Under the pieces are notes generated by a model that was not told the DNA's origin, did not search any database, and saw nothing but the letters and a program-made list of their open reading frames with translations. A stretch of 22,202 nucleotides of DNA, taken from contig NW_003134103.1 of assembly GCF_000003605.2 (NCBI RefSeq), forward strand, positions 1 through 22,202, given 5' to 3'. Both the position numbers and the translations under genes were made by a program. This stretch comes from Saccoglossus kowalevskii. Taxonomy: Eukaryota; Hemichordata; Enteropneusta; Harrimaniidae. Shown here piece after piece: positions 1 through 10,859 of this stretch. The stretch's first letter is position 1. Every line of letters begins with the position of its first letter.

Positions 1-68
1 AACAAATGTTAATCCTTGACACCAAACATTTAACATCTCATTAATGATTGTACACACTTACTATGGAC

Positions 69-101
69 AAATGTTAATCCTTGACACCAAACATTTAACA
101 T
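69..101. other. Overlapping inverted repeat arms within the monomer (shown in unit 2)
   Basis: The left arm AAATGTTAA (monomer 4-12) can pair in two mutually exclusive ways. AAATGTT (4-10) is complementary to AACATTT (25-31), giving a 7-bp stem and a 14-base loop. ATGTTAA (6-12) is complementary to TTAACAT (30-36), giving a 7-bp stem and a 17-base loop. Both stems are AT-rich and weak. The A33T variant damages the second but not the first. A structural role is unproven, and such pairings can arise by chance in AT-rich DNA. Confidence 0.5.
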
Positions 102-102
102 C

Positions 103-112
103 TCATTAATGA
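103..112. other. 10-bp perfect palindrome in each monomer (shown in unit 2)
   Basis: TCATTAATGA at monomer positions 38-47 is its own reverse complement and recurs every 65 bases. It is altered in only five of the 341 complete units: A44C in units 88 and 331, T45A in units 178 and 248, and T38G in unit 313. In contrast, position 18 alone departs from G in about 67 units. The motif holds two overlapping, oppositely oriented TAAT cores, the type of core bound by homeodomain proteins. Protein binding is a guess; the conservation contrast is seen directly. Confidence 0.85.
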
Positions 113-260
113 CTGTACACACTTACTATGGACAAATGTTAATCCTTGACATCAAACATTTAACATCTCATTAATGACTGTACACACTTACTATGGACAA
201 ATGTTAATCCTTGACACCAAACATTTAACATCTCATTAATGACTGTACAGACTTACTATG

Positions 261-585
261 GACAAATGTTAATCCTTGACACCAAATATTTATCATCTCA
301 TTAATGACTGTACACACTTACTATGGACAAATGTTAATCCTTGACACCAAATATTTATCATCTCATTAATGACTGTACACACTTATTATGGACAAATGTT
401 AATCCTTGACACCAAATATTTATCATCTCATTAATGACTGTACACACTTATTATGGACAAATGTTAATCCTTGACACCAAACATTTAACATTTCATTAAT
501 GACTGTACACACTTACTATGGACAAATGTTAATCCTTGGCACCAAACATTTAACATCTCATTAATGACTGTACACACTTACTATG
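261..585 (+). repeat. Variant block copy A1 (units 5-9)
   Basis: Five units carry, in order, C27T+A33T; C27T+A33T+C61T; the same again; C37T; A19G. The same order, with one fewer middle unit, recurs at 9751-10010. The pairs C27T+A33T then C37T also occur at 14435-14564 and twice at 21846-22105. The shared order shows these stretches descend from a common multi-unit ancestor. Confidence 0.8.
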
Positions 586-715
586 GACAAATGTTAATCC
601 TTGACACCAAACATTTAACATCTCATTAATGACTGTACACACTTACTATGAACAAATGTTAATCCTTGACACCAAACATTTATCATCTCATTAATGACTG
701 TACACACTTACTATG

Positions 716-1105
716 GACAAATGTTAATCCTTGACACCAAACATTTAACATCTCATTAATGACTGAACACACTTACTATGGACAAATATTAATCCTTGAC
801 AATAAACATTTATCATCTCATTAATGACTGAACACACTTACTATGGACAAATGTTAATCCTTGACACCAAACATTTAACATCTCATTAATGACTGTACAC
901 ACTTACTATGGACAAATGTTAATCCATGACACCAAACATTTATCATCTCATTAATGACTGTACACACTTACTATAGACAAATGTTAATCCTTGACACCAA
1001 ACATTTAACTTCTCATTAATGACTGTACACACTTACTATGGACAAATGTTAATCCTTAAAACCAAACATTTAACATCTCATTAATGACGGTACACACTTA
1101 CTAAG
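716..1105 (+). repeat. Variant block copy B1 (units 12-17)
   Basis: Ordered variants: T51A; the five-change unit G8A+C22A+C23T+A33T+T51A; consensus; T16A+A33T+G65A; A35T; G18A+C20A (here with T49G and T64A). The same six-unit order is seen at 13005-13394, about 12.3 kb away, with A52G added in its fifth unit and without T49G and T64A. The five-change monomer is one of the most diverged substitution-only units in the window. It occurs just three times (781-845, 13070-13134, 20870-20934), always with a T51A unit before it and a consensus unit after it. Confidence 0.88.
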
Positions 1106-1365
1106 GACAAATGTTAATCCTTAACACCAAACATTTAACATCTCATTAATGACTGTACACACTTACTATGGACAAATGTTAATCCTTGACACCAAACATT
1201 TAACATCTCATTAATGACTGTACACACTTACTATGGACAAATGTTAATCCTTGACACCAAACATTTAACATCTCATTAATGACTGTACACACTTACTATG
1301 GACAAATGTTAATCCTTGACACCAAACATTTAACATCTCATTAATGACTGTACACACTTACTATG
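911..1365 (+). repeat. Variant block copy C1 (units 15-21)
   Basis: Seven units: T16A+A33T+G65A; A35T; G18A+C20A+T64A (plus a private T49G that makes a rare CpG at 1088-1089); G18A; then three consensus units. The same order recurs at 8711-9165, exactly 7800 bases (120 units) away. Partial copies are at 13200-13394 and 18140-18399. This block overlaps copy B1, so the ancestral arrangement was longer than either matched segment. Confidence 0.88.
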
Positions 1366-1560
1366 GACAAATGTTAATCCTTGACACCAAACATTTAACA
1401 TTTCATTAATGACTGTACACACTTACTATGAACAAATGTTAATCCTTGACACCAAACATTTAACATCTCATTAATGACTGTACACACTTACTATGGGCAA
1501 ATGTTAATCCTTGACACCAAACATTTAACATCTCATTAATGACTGTACACACTTACTATG
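1366..1560 (+). repeat. Variant trimer C37T / G1A / A2G, first copy (units 22-24)
   Basis: Three adjacent single-change units: C37T, then G1A, then A2G. The same trimer is at 9491-9685. At both places a copy of block C lies upstream. On the right-hand side, five extra units (9166-9490) separate the trimer from block C, so the two regions share a longer ancestry with a later insertion or deletion of whole units. Confidence 0.82.
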
Positions 1561-1755
1561 GACAAATGTTAATCCTTAACCCCAAACATTTAACATCTCA
1601 TTAATGACTGTATACACTTACTATGGACAAATGTTAATCCTTAACACCAAACATTTATCATCTCATTAATGACTGTATACACTTACTATGGACAAATGTT
1701 AATCCTTGACACTAAACATTTAACATCTCATTAATGACTGTACACACTTACTATG
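1561..1755 (+). repeat. Variant trimer, first copy (units 25-27)
   Basis: Ordered variants: G18A+A21C+C53T; G18A+A33T+C53T; C23T. All three recur in order at 21651-21845, about 20.1 kb away, the longest separation of matching blocks in this window. The first two also occur at 5851-5980, but the unit after them there lacks C23T. Confidence 0.85.
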
Positions 1756-2080
1756 GACAAATGTTAATCCTTGACACCAAACATTTAACATCTCATTAAT
1801 GACTGTACACACTTACTATGGACAAATGTTAATCCTTAACACCAAACATTTAACATCTCATTAATGACTGTACACATTTACTATGGACAAATGTTAATCC
1901 TTGACACCAAACATTTAACATCTCATTAATGACTGTATACACTTACTATGGACAAATGTTAATCCTTAACACCAAACATTTAACATCTCATTAATGACTG
2001 TACACACTTACTATGGACAAATGTTAATCCTTGACACCAAACATTTAACATCTCATTAATGACTGTACACATTTACTATA

Positions 2081-3120
2081 GACAAATTTTAATCCTTGAC
2101 ACCAAACATTTAACATCTCATTAATGACTGAACACACTTACTATGGACAAATGTTAACCCTTGACACTAAACATTTATCATCTCATTAATGACTGAACAC
2201 ACTTACTATGGACAAATGTTAATCCTTGACACCAAACATTTAACATCTCATTAATGACTGTACACACTTACTATGGACAAATGTTAATCCTTGACACCAA
2301 ACATTTAACATCTCATTAATGACTGAACACACTTACTATGGACAAATGTTAATCCTTGACACCAAACATTTAACATCTCATTAATGAATGAACACACTTA
2401 CTATGGACAAATGTTAATCCTTGACACCAAACATTTAACATCTCATTAATGATTGTACACACTTACTATGGACAAATGTTAATCCTTGACACCAAACACA
2501 TAACATCTCATTAATGACTGTACACACTTACTATGGACAAATGTTAATCCTTGACACCAAACATTTAACATCTCATTAATGACTGTACACACTTACTATG
2601 GACAAATGTTAATCCTTGACACCAAACATTTAACATCTCATTAATGACTGAACACACTTACTATGGACAAATGTTAATCCTTGACACTAAACATTTATCA
2701 TCTCATTAATGACTGAACACACTTACTATGGACAAATGTTAATCCTTGACACCAAACATTTAACATCTCATTAATGACTGTACACACTTACTATGGACAA
2801 ATGTTAATCCTTGACACCAAACATTTAACATCTCATTAATGACTGTACACACTTACTATGGACAAATGTTAATCCTTGACACCAAATATTTAACATCTCA
2901 TTAATGACTGAACACACTTACTATGGACAAATGTTAATCCTTGACACTAAACATTTATCATCTCATTAATGACTGAACACACTTACTATGGACAAATGTT
3001 AATCCTTGACACCAAACATTTAACATCTCATTAATGACTGTACACACTTACTATGGACAAATGTTAATCCTTGACACCAAACATTTAACATCTCATTAAT
3101 GACTGAACACACTTACTATG
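2081..3120 (+). repeat. Local four-unit (260-bp) higher-order amplification, units 33-48
   Basis: A four-unit motif recurs: a T51A unit, then C23T+A33T+T51A, then consensus, then consensus or T51A. Copies start at 2081 (with G8T and T13C), 2601 and 2861 (with C27T). The last two are exactly 260 bases apart and the first is 520 bases before the second. The four intervening units (37-40) carry C48A+T51A, C48T, the CACATA change and consensus. Related copies lie at 6501-6760 and, with the five-change unit, at 20805-21064. This is the clearest short-range higher-order repeat in the window, but it does not extend through the array. Confidence 0.75.
2406..2535 (+). repeat. C48T / CACATA dyad, first of five (units 38-39)
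   Basis: Unit 38 carries C48T (GATTG in place of GACTG). Unit 39 carries the double change T29C+T30A, giving AAACACATAAC. All five CACATA units in the window follow a C48T unit directly: 2471, 6306, 12810, 13915 and 19505. This copy lacks the C57T unit that comes before C48T in the other four. Confidence 0.88.
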
Positions 3121-3770
3121 GACAAATGTTAATCCTTGACACCAAACATTTAACATCTCATTAATGACTGTACACACTTACTATGGACAAATGTTAATCC
3201 TTGACACCAAACATTTAACATCTCATTAATGACTGTACACACTTACTATGGACAAATGTTAATCCATGACACCAAACATTTAACATCTCATTAATGACTG
3301 TACACACTTACTATGGACAAATGTTAATCCTTGACACCAAACATTTAACATCTCATTAATGACTGTACACACTTACTATGGACAAATGTTAATCCTTGAC
3401 ACCAAACATTTAACATCTCATTAATGACTGTACACACTTACTATGGACAAATGTTAATCCTTGGCACCAAACATTTAACATCTCATTAATGACTGTACAC
3501 ACTTACTATGGACAAATGTTAATCCTTAACACCAAACATTTAACATCTCATTAATGACTGTACACACTTACTATGGACAAATGTTAATCCTTGACACCAA
3601 ACATTTAACATCTCATTAATGACTGTACACACTTACTATGGACAAATGTTAATCCTTGACACCAAACATTTAACATCTCATTAATGACTGTACACACTTA
3701 CTATGGACAAATGTTAATCCTTGACACCAAACATTTAACATCTCATTAATGACTGTACACACTTACTATG

Positions 3771-4160
3771 GACAAATGTTAATCCTTGACACCAAACATT
3801 TAACTTCTCATTAATGACTGTACACACTTACTATGGACAAATGTTAATCCTTATCACCAAACATTTAACATCTCATTAATGACTGTACACACTTATTATG
3901 GACAAATGTTAATCCTTGACACCAAACATTTAACATCTCATTAATGACTGTACACACTTACTATGGACAAATGTTAATCCTTAACACCAAACATTTAACA
4001 TCTCATTAATGACTGTATACACTCACTATGGACAAATGTTAATCCTTGACACCAAACATTTAACATCTCATTAATGACTGTACACACTTACTATGGACAA
4101 ATGTTAATCCTTATCACCAAACATTTAACATCTCATTAATGACTGTACACACTTACTTTG
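3771..4160 (+). repeat. Variant block copy D1 (units 59-64)
   Basis: Ordered variants: A35T; G18A+A19T+C61T; consensus; G18A+C53T+T59C; consensus; G18A+A19T (with private A63T). A copy one consensus unit shorter, and without C61T, is at 12030-12354. The second to fifth units match 15410-15669. The C53T+T59C pair also occurs at 18790-18854, followed by consensus and then G18A+A19T. Confidence 0.82.
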
Positions 4161-4810
4161 GACAAATGTTAATCCTTGACACCAAACATTTAACATCTCA
4201 TTAATGACTGTACACACTTACTATGGACAAATGTTAATCCTTGACACCAAACATTTATCATCTCATTAATGACTGTACACACTTACTATAGACAAATGTT
4301 AATCCTTGACACCAAACATTTAACATCTCATTAATGACTGTACACACTTACTATGGACAAATGTTAATCCTTGACACCAAACATTTAACATCTCATTAAT
4401 GACTGTACACACTTACTATGGACAAATGTTAATCCTTGACACCAAACATTTAACATCTCATTAATGACTGTACACACTTACTATGGACAAATGTTAATCC
4501 TTGACACCAAACATTTAACATCTCATTAATGACTGTACACACTTACTATGGACAAATGTTAATCCTTGACACCAAACATTTAACATTTCATTAATGACTG
4601 TACACACTTACTATGAACAAATGTTAATCCTTGACACCAAACATTTAACATTTCATTAATGACTGTACACACTTACTATGGACAAATGTTAATCCTTGAC
4701 ACCAAACATTTAACATCTCATTAATGACTGTACACACTTACTATGGACAAATGTTAATCCTTGGCACCAAACATTTAACATCTCATTAATGACTCAACAC
4801 ACTTACTATG

Positions 4811-5200
4811 GACAAATGTTAATCCTTAACACTAAACATTTAACATCTCATTAATGACTGTACACACTTACTATGGACAAATGTTAATCCTTGACACCAA
4901 ACACTTAACATTTCATTAATGACTGTACACACTTACTATGGACAAATGTTAATCCTTAACACCAAACATTTAACATCTCATTAATGACTGTACACACTTA
5001 CTATGGACAAATGTTAATCCTTGACACCAAACATTTAACATCTCATTAATGACTGTACACACTTACTATGGACAAATGTTAATCCTTGACACCAAACATT
5101 TAACATCTCATTAATGACTGTGCACATTTACTATGGACAAATGTTAATCTTTAACACCAAACATTTAACATCTCATTAATGACTGTACACACTTACTATG
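4811..5200 (+). repeat. Variant block copy E1 (units 75-80)
   Basis: Ordered variants: G18A+C23T; T29C+C37T; G18A; consensus; A52G+C57T; C15T+G18A. The same six-unit order is found at 19830-20219, about 15 kb away, with C37A and C48A added there. The last two units form a dyad that also occurs at 7476-7605 and 18465-18594. Confidence 0.87.
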
Positions 5201-5655
5201 GACAAATGTTAATCCTTAACACCAAACATTTAACATCTCATTAATGACTGTACACACTTACTATGGACAAATGTTAATCCTTGACACCAAACATTTAACA
5301 TCTCATTAATGACTGTACACACTTACTATGGACAAATGTTAATCCTTGGCACCAAACATTTAACATCTCATTAATGACTGTACACACTTACTATGGACAA
5401 ATGTTAATCCTTGACACCAAACATTTAACATCTCATTAATGACTGTACACACTTACTATGAACAAATGTTAATCCTTGACACCAAACATTTAACATCTCA
5501 TTAATGACTGTACACACTTACTATGGACAAATGTTAATCCTTGACACCAAACATTTAACATCTCATTAATGACTGTACACACTTACTATGGACAAAGGTT
5601 AATCCTTGGCACCAAACATTTAACATCTCATTAATGACTCTACACACTTACTATG

Positions 5656-5980
5656 GACAAATGTTAATCCTTGACACCAAACATTTAACATCTCATTACT
5701 GACTGTACACACTTACTATGGACAAATGGTAATCCTTGACACTAAACATTTATCATCTCATTAATGACTGTATACACTTACTATGGACAAATGTTAATCC
5801 TTGGCACCAAACATTTAACATCTCATTAATGACTGTACACACTTACTATGGACAAATGTTAATCCTTAACCCCAAACATTTAACATCTCATTAATGACTG
5901 TATACACTTACTATGGACAAATGTTAATCCTTAACACCAAACATTTATCATCTCATTAATGACTGTATACACTTACTATG
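5656..5980 (+). repeat. Variant block copy F1 (units 88-92)
   Basis: Five units: A44C; T9G+C23T+A33T+C53T; A19G; G18A+A21C+C53T; G18A+A33T+C53T. A44C and T9G each occur at only two places in the window, here and at 21456-21780, in the same order. Starts are 15800 bases apart. Sharing two otherwise unique changes makes this one of the strongest block matches. A44C breaks the central palindrome. Confidence 0.92.
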
Positions 5981-6175
5981 GACAAATGTTAATCCTTGAC
6001 ACCAAACATTTAACATCTCATTAATGACTGTACACACTTACTATGGACAAATGTTAATCCTTGACACCAAACATTTAACATCTCATTAATGACTGTACAC
6101 ACTTACTATGGACAAATGTTAATCCTTGACACCAAACATTTAACATCTCATTAATGACTGTACACACTTACTATG

Positions 6176-6955
6176 GACAAATGTTAATCCTTGACACCAA
6201 ACATTTAACATCTCATTAATGACTGTACACATTTACTATGGACAAATGTTAATCCTTGACACCAAACATTTAACATCTCATTAATGATTGTACACACTTA
6301 CTATGGACAAATGTTAATCCTTGACACCAAACACATAACATCTCATTAATGACTGTACACACTTACTATGGACAAATGTTAATCCTTGACACCAAACATT
6401 TAACATCTCATTAATGACTGTACACACTTACTATGGACAAATGTTAATCCTTGACCCCAAACATTTATCATCTCATTAATGACTGTACACACTTACTATG
6501 GACAAATGTTAATCCTTGACACCAAACATTTAACATCTCATTAATGACTGAACACACTTACTATGGACAAATGTTAATCCTTGACACTAAACATTTATCA
6601 TCTCATTAATGACTGAACACACTTACTATGGACAAATGTTAATCCTTGACACCAAACATTTAACATCTCATTAATGACTGTACACACTTACTATGGACAA
6701 ATGTTAATCCTTGACACCAAACATTTAACATCTCATTAATGACTGAACACACTTACTATGGACAAATGTTAATCCTTGACACCAAACATTTAACATCTCA
6801 TTAATGACTGAACACACTTACTATGGACAAATGTTAATCCTTGACACCAAACATTTAACATCTCATTAATGACTGTACACATTTACTATGGACAAATGTT
6901 AATCCTTGACACCAAACATTTAACATCTCATTAATGATTGTACACACTTACTATG
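6176..6955 (+). repeat. Variant block copy G1 (units 96-107)
   Basis: Twelve units: C57T; C48T; CACATA (T29C+T30A); consensus; A21C+A33T; T51A; C23T+A33T+T51A; consensus; T51A; T51A; C57T; C48T. The first seven units match 12680-13134, where the fifth unit adds T17C and the seventh is the five-change form. The last eight (6436-6955) match 20740-21259 in order, with the five-change unit again in place of C23T+A33T+T51A. This block therefore bridges two distant regions. Confidence 0.88.
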
Positions 6956-7475
6956 GACAAATGTTAATCCTTGACACCAAACATTTAACATCTCATTAAT
7001 GACTGTACACACTTACTATGGACAAATGTTAATCCTTGACACCAAACATTTAACATCTCATTAATGACTTTACACACTTACTATGGACAAATGTTAATCC
7101 TTGACACCAAACATTTAACATCTCATTAATGACTGTACACACTTACTATGGACAAATGTTAATCCTTGACACCAAACATTTAACATCTCATTAATGACTG
7201 TACACACTTACTATGGACAAATGTTAATCCTTGACACCAAACATTTAACATCTCATTAATGACTGAACACACTTACTATGGACAAATGTTAATCCTTGAC
7301 AATAAACATTTAACATCTCATTAATGACTGAACACACTTACTATGGACAAATGTTAATCCTTGACACCAAATATTTATCATCTCATTAATGACTGTACAC
7401 ATTTACTATGGACAAATGTTAATCCTTGACACCAAACATTTAACATTTCATTAATGACTGTACACAATTACTATG

Positions 7476-7605
7476 GACAAATGTTAATCCTTGACACCAA
7501 ACATTTAACATCTCATTAATGACTGTGCACATTTACTATGGACAAATGTTAATCTTTAACACCAAACATTTAACATCTCATTAATGACTGTACACACTTA
7601 CTATG
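7476..7605 (+). repeat. A52G+C57T / C15T+G18A dyad (units 116-117)
   Basis: The A52G+C57T unit (GTGCACATTTAC) is followed directly by a C15T+G18A unit (AATCTTTAAC). The pair occurs four times, at 5071, 7476, 18465 and 20090. Every A52G+C57T unit in the window has this neighbour. The single C15T+G18A unit outside the pair is at 8646. Confidence 0.85.
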
Positions 7606-8125
7606 GACAAATGTTAATCCTTGACACCAAACATTTAACATCTCATTAATGACTGTACACACTTACTATGGACAAATGTTAATCCTTAACACTAAACATT
7701 TAACATCTCATTAATGACTGTACACACTTACTATGGACAAATGTTAATCCTTGACACCAAACATTTAACATCTCATTAATGACTGTACACACTTACTATG
7801 GACAAATGTTAATCCTTGACACCAAACATTTAACATCTCATTAATGACTGTACACACTTACTATGGACAAATGTTAATCCTTGACACCAAACATTTAACA
7901 TCTCATTAATGACTGTACACACTTACTATGGACAAATGTTAATCCCTATCACCAAACATTTAACATCTCATTAATGACTGTACACACTTACTATGGACAA
8001 ATGTTAATCCTTATCACCAAACATTTAACATCTCATTAATGACTGTACACACTTACTATGGACAAATGTTAATCCTTAACACCAAACATTTAACATTTCA
8101 TTAATGACTGTACACACTTACTATG

Positions 8126-8515
8126 GACAAATGTTAATCCTTGACACCAAACATTTAACATCTCATTAATGACTGTACACATTTACTATGGACAAATGTT
8201 AATCCTTAACACTAAACATTTAACATCTCATTAATGACTGTACACACTTACTATGGACAAATATTAATCCTTGACACCAAACATTTAACATCTCATTAAT
8301 GACTGTACACACTTACTATGGACAAATGTTAATCCTTGACACCAAACATTTAACATCTCATTAATGACTGTACACACTTACTATGGACAAATGTTAATCC
8401 TTGACACCAAACATTTAACATCTCATTAATGACTGTACACACTTACTATGGACAAATGTTAATCCTTGACACCAAACATTTAACATTTCATTAATGACTG
8501 TACACACTTACTATG
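8126..8515 (+). repeat. Variant block copy H1 (units 126-131)
   Basis: Ordered variants: C57T; G18A+C23T; G8A; consensus; consensus; C37T. The same order recurs at 9166-9555, exactly 1040 bases (16 units) away, where the first unit also has C15T and A33T. Block C2 (8711-9165) lies between the copies, so this looks like a recent local duplication. Confidence 0.87.
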
Positions 8516-8710
8516 GACAAATGTTAATCCTTGACACCAAACATTTAACATCTCATTAATGACTGTACACACTTACTATGGACAAATGTTAATCCCTATC
8601 ACCAAACATTTAACATCTCATTAATGACTGTACACACTTACTATGGACAAATGTTAATCTTTAACACCAAACATTTAACATCTCATTAATGACTGTACAC
8701 ACTTACTATG

Positions 8711-9165
8711 GACAAATGTTAATCCATGACACCAAACATTTATCATCTCATTAATGACTGTACACACTTACTATAGACAAATGTTAATCCTTGACACCAA
8801 ACATTTAACTTCTCATTAATGACTGTACACACTTACTATGGACAAATGTTAATCCTTAAAACCAAACATTTAACATCTCATTAATGACTGTACACACTTA
8901 CTAAGGACAAATGTTAATCCTTAACACCAAACATTTAACATCTCATTAATGACTGTACACACTTACTATGGACAAATGTTAATCCTTGACACCAAACATT
9001 TAACATCTCATTAATGACTGTACACACTTACTATGGACAAATGTTAATCCTTGACACCAAACATTTAACATCTCATTAATGACTGTACACACTTACTATG
9101 GACAAATGTTAATCCTTGACACCAAACATTTAACATCTCATTAATGACTGTACACACTTACTATG
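8711..9165 (+). repeat. Variant block copy C2 (units 135-141)
   Basis: T16A+A33T+G65A; A35T; G18A+C20A+T64A; G18A; three consensus units. It matches 911-1365 unit for unit apart from the private T49G there. It is flanked on the right by a copy of block H (9166-9555) that is absent at the first location. Confidence 0.88.
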
Positions 9166-9685
9166 GACAAATGTTAATCTTTGACACCAAACATTTATCA
9201 TCTCATTAATGACTGTACACATTTACTATGGACAAATGTTAATCCTTAACACTAAACATTTAACATCTCATTAATGACTGTACACACTTACTATGGACAA
9301 ATATTAATCCTTGACACCAAACATTTAACATCTCATTAATGACTGTACACACTTACTATGGACAAATGTTAATCCTTGACACCAAACATTTAACATCTCA
9401 TTAATGACTGTACACACTTACTATGGACAAATGTTAATCCTTGACACCAAACATTTAACATCTCATTAATGACTGTACACACTTACTATGGACAAATGTT
9501 AATCCTTGACACCAAACATTTAACATTTCATTAATGACTGTACACACTTACTATGAACAAATGTTAATCCTTGACACCAAACATTTAACATCTCATTAAT
9601 GACTGTACACACTTACTATGGGCAAATGTTAATCCTTGACACCAAACATTTAACATCTCATTAATGACTGTACACACTTACTATG
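9166..9685 (+). repeat. Block H2 joined to the C37T / G1A / A2G trimer (units 142-149)
   Basis: Units 142-147 repeat 8126-8515, and units 147-149 repeat 1366-1560, sharing the C37T unit at 9491-9555. The overlap marks a likely recombination junction in which two older block types were joined at a C37T unit. Confidence 0.78.
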
Positions 9686-9750
9686 GACAAATGTTAATCC
9701 TTGACACCAAACATTTAACATCTCATTAATGACTGTACACACTTACTGTG

Positions 9751-10010
9751 GACAAATGTTAATCCTTGACACCAAATATTTATCATCTCATTAATGACTG
9801 TACACACTTACTATGGACAAATGTTAATCCTTGACACCAAATATTTATCATCTCATTAATGACTGTACACACTTATTATGGACAAATGTTAATCCTTGAC
9901 ACCAAACATTTAACATTTCATTAATGACTGTACACACTTACTATGGACAAATGTTAATCCTTGGCACCAAACATTTAACATCTCATTAATGACTGTACAC
10001 ACTTACTATG
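9751..10010 (+). repeat. Variant block copy A2 (units 151-154)
   Basis: C27T+A33T; C27T+A33T+C61T; C37T; A19G: the order seen at 261-585 with one middle unit missing. It ends directly at the indel-rich units that start at 10011. The preceding unit (9686-9750) has the private change A63G. Confidence 0.82.
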
Positions 10011-10209
10011 GGACAAATGTTAAATCCTTGACACCCAATCATTTATACATTTCATTAATGACTGTACACACTTATTATGGACAAATGTTAATCCTTGACA
10101 CCAAACATTAACATCTCATTAATGACTGTACACACTTACTATGGACAAATGTTAATCTTTGGCACCAAAACATTTAACATCTCATTAATGACTGTACACA
10201 CTTACTATG
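10011..10209 (+). repeat. Three indel-bearing monomers (units 155-157; 69, 64 and 66 bp)
   Basis: Unit 155 (10011-10079) has four single-base insertions: an extra G at 10011-10012, an extra A in 10022-10024, an extra C in 10034-10036 and an extra T near 10046. It also has A26T, C37T and C61T. Unit 156 (10080-10143) lacks one T at 10108-10109. Unit 157 (10144-10209) has an extra A in 10167-10170 with C15T and A19G. Five of these six indels change the length of a homopolymer. The rest of the array has one indel in 22 kb. The cluster shifts the register by a net +4 bases. A poor-quality consensus or assembly join is as likely as a true rearrangement. Confidence 0.93.
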
Positions 10210-10534
10210 GACAAATGTTAATCCTTGACACCAAACATTTAACATCTCATTAATGACTGTACACACTTACTATGGACAAATGTTAATCCTTGACACCAAA
10301 CATTTAACATTTCATTAATGACTGTACACACTTACTATGGACAAATGTTAATCCTTGACACCAAACATTTAACATTTCATTAATGACTGTACACACTTAC
10401 TATGGACAAATGTTAATCCTTGACACCAAACATTTAACATCTCATTAATGACTGTACACATTTACTATGGACAAATGTTAATCCTTGACACCAAACATTT
10501 AACATCTCATTAATGACTGTACACACTTACTATG

Positions 10535-10859
10535 GACAAATGTTAATCCTTGACACCAAACATTTAACATTTCATTAATGACTGTACACACTTACTATGG
10601 ACAAATGTTAATCCTTGACACCAAACATTTAACATCTCATTAATGACTGTACACACTTACTATGGACAAATGTTAATCCCTATCACCAAACATTTAACAT
10701 CTCATTAATGACTGTACACACTTACTATGGACAAATGTTAATCCTTATCACCAAACATTTAACATCTCATTAATGACTGTACACACTTACTATGGACAAA
10801 TGTTAATCCTTAACACCAAACATTTAACATCTCATTAATGACTGTACACACTTACTATG
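10535..10859 (+). repeat. Variant run with CCCTATC unit (units 163-167)
   Basis: C37T; consensus; T16C+G18A+A19T; G18A+A19T; G18A. The T16C triple change also occurs at 7931 and 8581. At 7931 it is followed by the same G18A+A19T and then a G18A unit (with C37T). At 8581 it is preceded by C37T and consensus, as here. The three copies are partial overlaps of one ancestral order. Confidence 0.78.

Larger units (their letters stand above)
66..130 (+). repeat. Reference consensus monomer (unit 2)
   Basis: This unit matches the majority base at all 65 positions and is the coordinate reference used here (monomer position 1 = base 66). It begins GACAAATGTTAATCC and ends ACACACTTACTATG. Landmarks: TTGACA at monomer 16-21, the palindrome TCATTAATGA at 38-47, and TGTACA at 49-54. 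The ATTAAT core (an AseI/VspI site) occurs once per consensus monomer, and so does TGTACA (a BsrGI site). T51A, A52G and C53T variants lose the BsrGI site. The choice of position 1 is arbitrary because the array has no visible boundary. Confidence 0.95.

Noticed and set aside
81-86. TTGACA in every monomer as a bacterial -35 box, with ATTAAT 18 bases downstream as a -10 box
   Set aside because: The -10 match is weak (4 of 6), no gene follows, and the context is a eukaryotic-type satellite. It may cause stray transcription when cloned in bacteria but is not a promoter here.
114-123. ACACAC stretch as a microsatellite
   Set aside because: It is only a short TACACACTT within each monomer and does not expand beyond it.
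10011-10209. Insertion site of a mobile element or target-site duplication
   Set aside because: The disturbed units still align base by base to the monomer with single-base indels. No foreign sequence, terminal repeats or target duplication is present.
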